Assembly: GCA_030753675.1 (NCBI GenBank)
Contig: JASMBU010000004.1
Span: 1 to 61,281 of the forward strand
DNA length: 61,281 bases
Source of the DNA: Methylococcales bacterium
GTDB lineage: Bacteria > Pseudomonadota > Gammaproteobacteria > Methylococcales > Methylomonadaceae
Direction: 5' to 3'
Part shown: in pieces, positions 58,126 through 61,281 of the stretch
Numbering within the stretch: position 1 is the stretch's first letter
How the letters are laid out: the number at the start of each line of letters is the position of its first letter
Notes under the pieces: generated by a model
Database searches by the model: none
The model's input: only the letters and a program-made list of their open reading frames with translations
Told to the model about the DNA's origin: nothing
Position numbers and translations under genes: made by a program

Positions 58126-60158
58126 ATGAATAGATTAAAAATTTTCAGTCTCTTATGGCTGTTCTTTTTGTTACCACCAACAACCCCTACAAGTTCACCT
58201 TTTTTAACGCTTAATCAATTGTCAATTTCAGGACTTGATCTTAAAAATATTCGTTTGTTTTTACTTGAATCGAGTGAGCACCAAACTGAAATTAGTTGGT
58301 CAATTAGTCGTCTTGGTGCCGAAGAGCAATTTGATGATGTGACGATTAATGATATTTATTGCCATCGTGCCATTTTTACTATTGATTCAGTCACCTGTAA
58401 GCAAGGACATGGGACATTGTCGGCTTTGGGATGGTATGAAACCGAATTTGATTTTTCTTACAGGTTACAGAGGCTAGGCGCGAGGTAACGTTAACGCATT
58501 TAACAGGTATTAATCGTGCCCGCTTTGTGCAAACACCTGAGAATGGTAAGCATAGTTGGCTTAGCATTAATTTAAACGAGGTTACGGGCCATTTTGTTAA
58601 ATCGTTATTGGATTCATACGGTGTTGAGTGGAGTGACGGTAGTCTTGATTTCGTTGCAGACATCATGTTTTTTCAAGACCAATTATCTGATCTACAGAGT
58701 AATCTATTTATACATCGTGTTTCAGTACAAACGGATGATGGACGTTATGCGGGTGAAGCCGTTGATGCAAAGACAATGTGGAATGTCAGTATTAATCCAC
58801 AGCAGTGGCGTTGGTCTTTACAGACAGAAATTTCTCATGGAGAAATATATATTGAGCCAATCTATCATGGCAATCCTGAACAACCACTGGTTTTATCAGC
58901 GAATGGGTTTTGGCACGGGGATGATAAGAGCTTAACAATTAATGATTTAGTTTTCACGGAGCCCAATATCGGCCATTTAGCCGGAAATATTCGAGCGAAA
59001 ATAGATCGTGAGATTAGTGTTGAGAAGGCAACAGTGACTATCGCCAGTAAGAATCTACAACAACTGTATAGTTCTTATTTACAGCCTTTTTTACAGGGAA
59101 CAGATCTTGAGGGTATTGAGGTAACAGGAGCATTAAAAGGGCAGGTGGATTTTTCGGAACAATCGATCCAAAAAATAAGTTTAGAATTTCCTTCCTTGAC
59201 GGTAATAGATGCCAAAGAACGCATTAGTCTGCAAAATGGTCAGGCAATAATCAATTGGAGTAGTCAATTAGAAACATAAAGCCAAAGCTATGTGGTTTGG
59301 GAGCAGTTGTTTATCTATCTATTACCTATTTGTTCGACAGAGGTATTGTTGACCACAGATAATCATCGGGTTGTATTGAACAAGCCAATTGATTTACCTT
59401 TCTTGGGAGGCAAGATTCATGTCGGTAAGTTTGATTGGGTATCCGTTGAAGGACAAGAGCCTGTAACGCACTTTCAAGGTGACATTGAAAGGGTTTCTTT
59501 GGCACAACTAGCAACTAGATTTAAGTGGCCTGAATTAGATGGAACCATATCGGGAAGTATCCCTGAAATAATCTATCACCAAGGACAGATCAAAACGTCA
59601 GGGGAGTTGTGGGCGCAGGTTTTTGGCGGTGATATTCGGGTTAATAACTTAGTTTTAGCTAATTTATTCAGTACTCAGCCAGAGATATTTGCCGATATAG
59701 TTATTGATAATTTAGATTTAAAGGCGCTTAGCCAGACCTTTAAATCCGGTGATATTACCGGACGCTTATCTGGTTTTGTCAATGATTTACAATTATTAGC
59801 TTGGCAACCGGTTACTTTTTTTGCGTGGTTAGGTACGCCTGAAAGTGATACAAGCGAACACCTCATCAGTCAGCGGGCTTTGGATAATATCGCTAGTATT
59901 GGCAGTGGCCCAGGTGTGGGTTTGTTTTCGACAACTTTTTTGAGTTATTTTGATTTGTTTGGCTATGATAAATTAGGAATGGGGTGCTATCTACATAAAG
60001 GTGTTTGTCAATTAATGGGGGTCAATGCAGTGAAAGAAGGTTTTTACTTAGTAAAAGGGCAAGGGCTGCCACGCGTGGATGTTATTGCTTACAATACGCA
60101 GCTGGATTTTAATGTTTTATTGCAACGGTTGGAAAGAATTATACAATCTGAATTTTAG
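58126..60158 (+). pseudogene. ydbH: YdbH-like AsmA-superfamily protein, broken by one frameshift and one stop
   Basis: Three consecutive segments read as one protein of about 675 residues: 58126-58488 (signal-anchor start MNRLKIFSLLWLFFL), 58527-59279 and 59292-60158. A frameshift is needed within about 58450-58490, where the second frame is already open (QVTEARREVTLTHLTG). The second and third segments share one frame and are split only by TAA at 59277-59279, followed directly by SQSYVVWEQ. The third part has the YdbH C-terminal block DLPFLGGKIHVGKFDW. YdbH with lipoprotein YnbE forms one of the bridges carrying phospholipid to the outer membrane. The next gene is the YnbE/YdbL-like partner and is also broken. 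Confidence 0.82.
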
Positions 60159-60173
60159 AACAACTGGTAGTAA

Positions 60174-60764
60174 ATGATTAAAAAGATTTCAACTTTAAGT
60201 GTTTTATTTTTAACGGCTTGCGTAACCATTAATATTTATTTTCCAGCTGCTGCTGCAGATAAAGTGGCTGATGAGGTTATTAAAGAAATTCAAGGTGTAC
60301 CCGCTCAAGAAAAAATAAGTCCTGAGGCGCGTATTGATCATTGGCGCGTTGTTTTATTTTATGCAGTTGATCAGATGTTAACCGTTATGATTCCCTCGGC
60401 ATAGGCAGCAGAAGCAGACCTTTCCATTCAAACGGTACAGATAAGCCAACTACGCGAAGCGATGAAGCAGCGTTTTTCTATTTTACAAGGAGGGTACAAT
60501 TCTGGTTTTATTGGCATTAAGGGTGATGGTTTTGTTGTCATTAGGAATTTATCTGAGATTCCATTAAAACGGCGGAATCAATTGAAGAAAGTGGTTAGGT
60601 CTGAAAATAATGATCGTCAGGTACTGTATCAAGCCATTGCGAATGCAAATGGACATCCTGAGTGGTATGCTCAAATCAAAGCAACTTTTGCACGTCATTG
60701 GTTAAGTAACGCAAATAATGGATGGTGGTATCAGAATGCTAAGGGTACTTGGCAGCAGCGATAA
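60174..60764 (+). pseudogene. YnbE/YdbL-like lipoprotein (DUF1318), split by an in-frame TAG
   Basis: From ATG 60174 the frame gives a lipoprotein start with LTAC (C16) and VTINIYFPAAAADKVADE, then reaches TAG at 60402-60404. The same frame continues AAEADLSIQTVQISQLRE to a YdbL/DUF1318 domain with the conserved ANGHPEW and NNGWWYQ blocks, ending at 60764. In related genomes the two parts occur as one DUF1318 protein. TAG could be a former CAG; that would restore SAQA-AEAD, which looks like a second signal-type cleavage site. It follows ydbH by 15 bases, the usual order of this operon. Confidence 0.8.
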
Positions 60765-60963
60765 CTCGAAATCGTTTAGTGGAGATAAGGTGATAGGGAT
60801 GATTTGTGGTTTTCCCAATGGCCTATCGGGTTATTTATTTTTTTGTATTTAAGGTAAAGCTATTAGTATGAATATAGGCTAAGGAGTAAAAAAATGATTG
60901 TTGTTCAGTGATCAAAGTCGAAATGGAGTAAAATGAGGAAAATTTGGCTTTTGGAGGTCTTGT

Positions 60964-61137
60964 TTGGAAAAATATAATAAATACCGTTGTATGGAGTGTG
61001 AACACTTATACGATGAAGAAAAAGGAGATCCAGCAAGTGGTTTTGCGCCGGGAACACGTTGGGATGAGATTCCTGATGATTGGGCTTGTCCTATTTGTGG
61101 GGCGCCGAAAAGTTTTTTTAAATTAGTGTCGGAATAA
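60964..61137 (+). CDS. Rubredoxin
   Basis: A 57-residue protein starts at TTG 60964, 6 bases after GGAGG. It has the two rubredoxin knuckles YRCMECEHLYD and CPICGAPKSFF with the central GDPASGFAPGT and EIPDDWACP segments, which bind one iron through four Cys. It shuttles electrons to partners such as alkane monooxygenases or oxygen/peroxide-reducing enzymes. No partner gene lies in this window; the next gene is outside. An internal ATG (60991) would remove the first Cys and can be excluded. Confidence 0.93.
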   Translation: MEKYNKYRCMECEHLYDEEKGDPASGFAPGTRWDEIPDDWACPICGAPKSFFKLVSE

Positions 61138-61281
61138 GGTTAAAATATGATTTTGATTTTTTATGATAGTACGGTACTTTCTGTAGTTAAAATTAAGGTG
61201 TCCGTTTACTTTTTTCTAACGTGATGAGTTTTGGGTGAATAATTGATTGCAGATTTGGAGTGCTATTAAATAAAGGCACAC

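Noticed and set aside
47679-60764. TAG as a sense codon in this organism
   Set aside because: Intact genes such as guaA, fba and proA end in TAG at the expected C-terminus, so TAG terminates; the internal TAGs are treated as mutations or errors.

Overview
The window is a stretch of a gammaproteobacterial chromosome with fairly low GC by eye and densely packed housekeeping genes. The gene orders folB-plsY-tsaD, rpsU-yqeY-dnaG-rpoD-tRNA, metK-ahcY-metF and guaB-guaA are typical of Gammaproteobacteria. The family mix (type IV pilin, DUF748, DUF3422, DUF4404, a mature-N-terminal-His periplasmic protein, the split AsmA-like YdbH) suggests a free-living or formerly free-living aquatic lineage of the Thiotrichales/Methylococcales kind (Cycloclasticus or Methylophaga would fit). 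That placement is an inference and is not proven here. I saw no prophage, insertion sequence, CRISPR array or rRNA.

Layout. 1-8.1 kb: the end of a YchJ-like zinc protein, a pilin, an FAH-family enzyme, a seven-helix DUF5765-type membrane protein, a fused methionine sulfoxide reductase MsrAB, the cold-shock helicase DeaD, GTP cyclohydrolase II and an M20 amidohydrolase. 8.2-11.6 kb: folate genes folM, folK and folB, then plsY and tsaD. 11.7-16.1 kb: the macromolecular synthesis operon (S21, YqeY, primase, sigma-70), followed by a CAU-anticodon tRNA. 16.2-19.5 kb: the activated-methyl cycle (metK, ahcY, metF). 19.6-24.9 kb: rsmE, yajQ, a lipoprotein, cca, a TauE permease and an unknown membrane protein. 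25-31.8 kb: guaB, guaA, tadA, then mltF and pgi on the minus strand. 32-35 kb: a secreted protein whose predicted mature N-terminus is histidine, a methyltransferase and a CobW-type GTPase pseudogene. 35.4-45.3 kb: fba, proA, a MORN protein, a DEVD-box helicase, a PII protein, Fur-linked bfd, DUF808, a lipoprotein with an exact 17-residue repeat, and several small proteins. 45.6-61.3 kb: ABC-F YbiT, a sparse 0.85-kb stretch, DUF1097, DUF748, a pseudouridine synthase, a second MORN protein, a phosphatase/flavoprotein/MOSC group, DUF3422, GNAT, a decayed ydbH plus ynbE/ydbL-like locus, and a rubredoxin starting with TTG.

Most interesting items: (1) the lipoprotein with five consecutive 17-residue beta-type repeats beside a small secreted protein; (2) a 17-bp inverted pair of DnaA boxes in the presumed fba leader; (3) a membrane-anchored periplasmic protein whose predicted mature N-terminus is His, as in copper histidine-brace proteins; (4) several genes interrupted by single frameshifts or by in-frame TAG/TAA codons that could be former CAG/CAA codons (ydbH, the ynbE/ydbL-like gene, a small membrane protein, a CobW GTPase). 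Group 4 means either recent gene decay or sequence errors; TAG terminates intact genes here, so a changed genetic code is unlikely.
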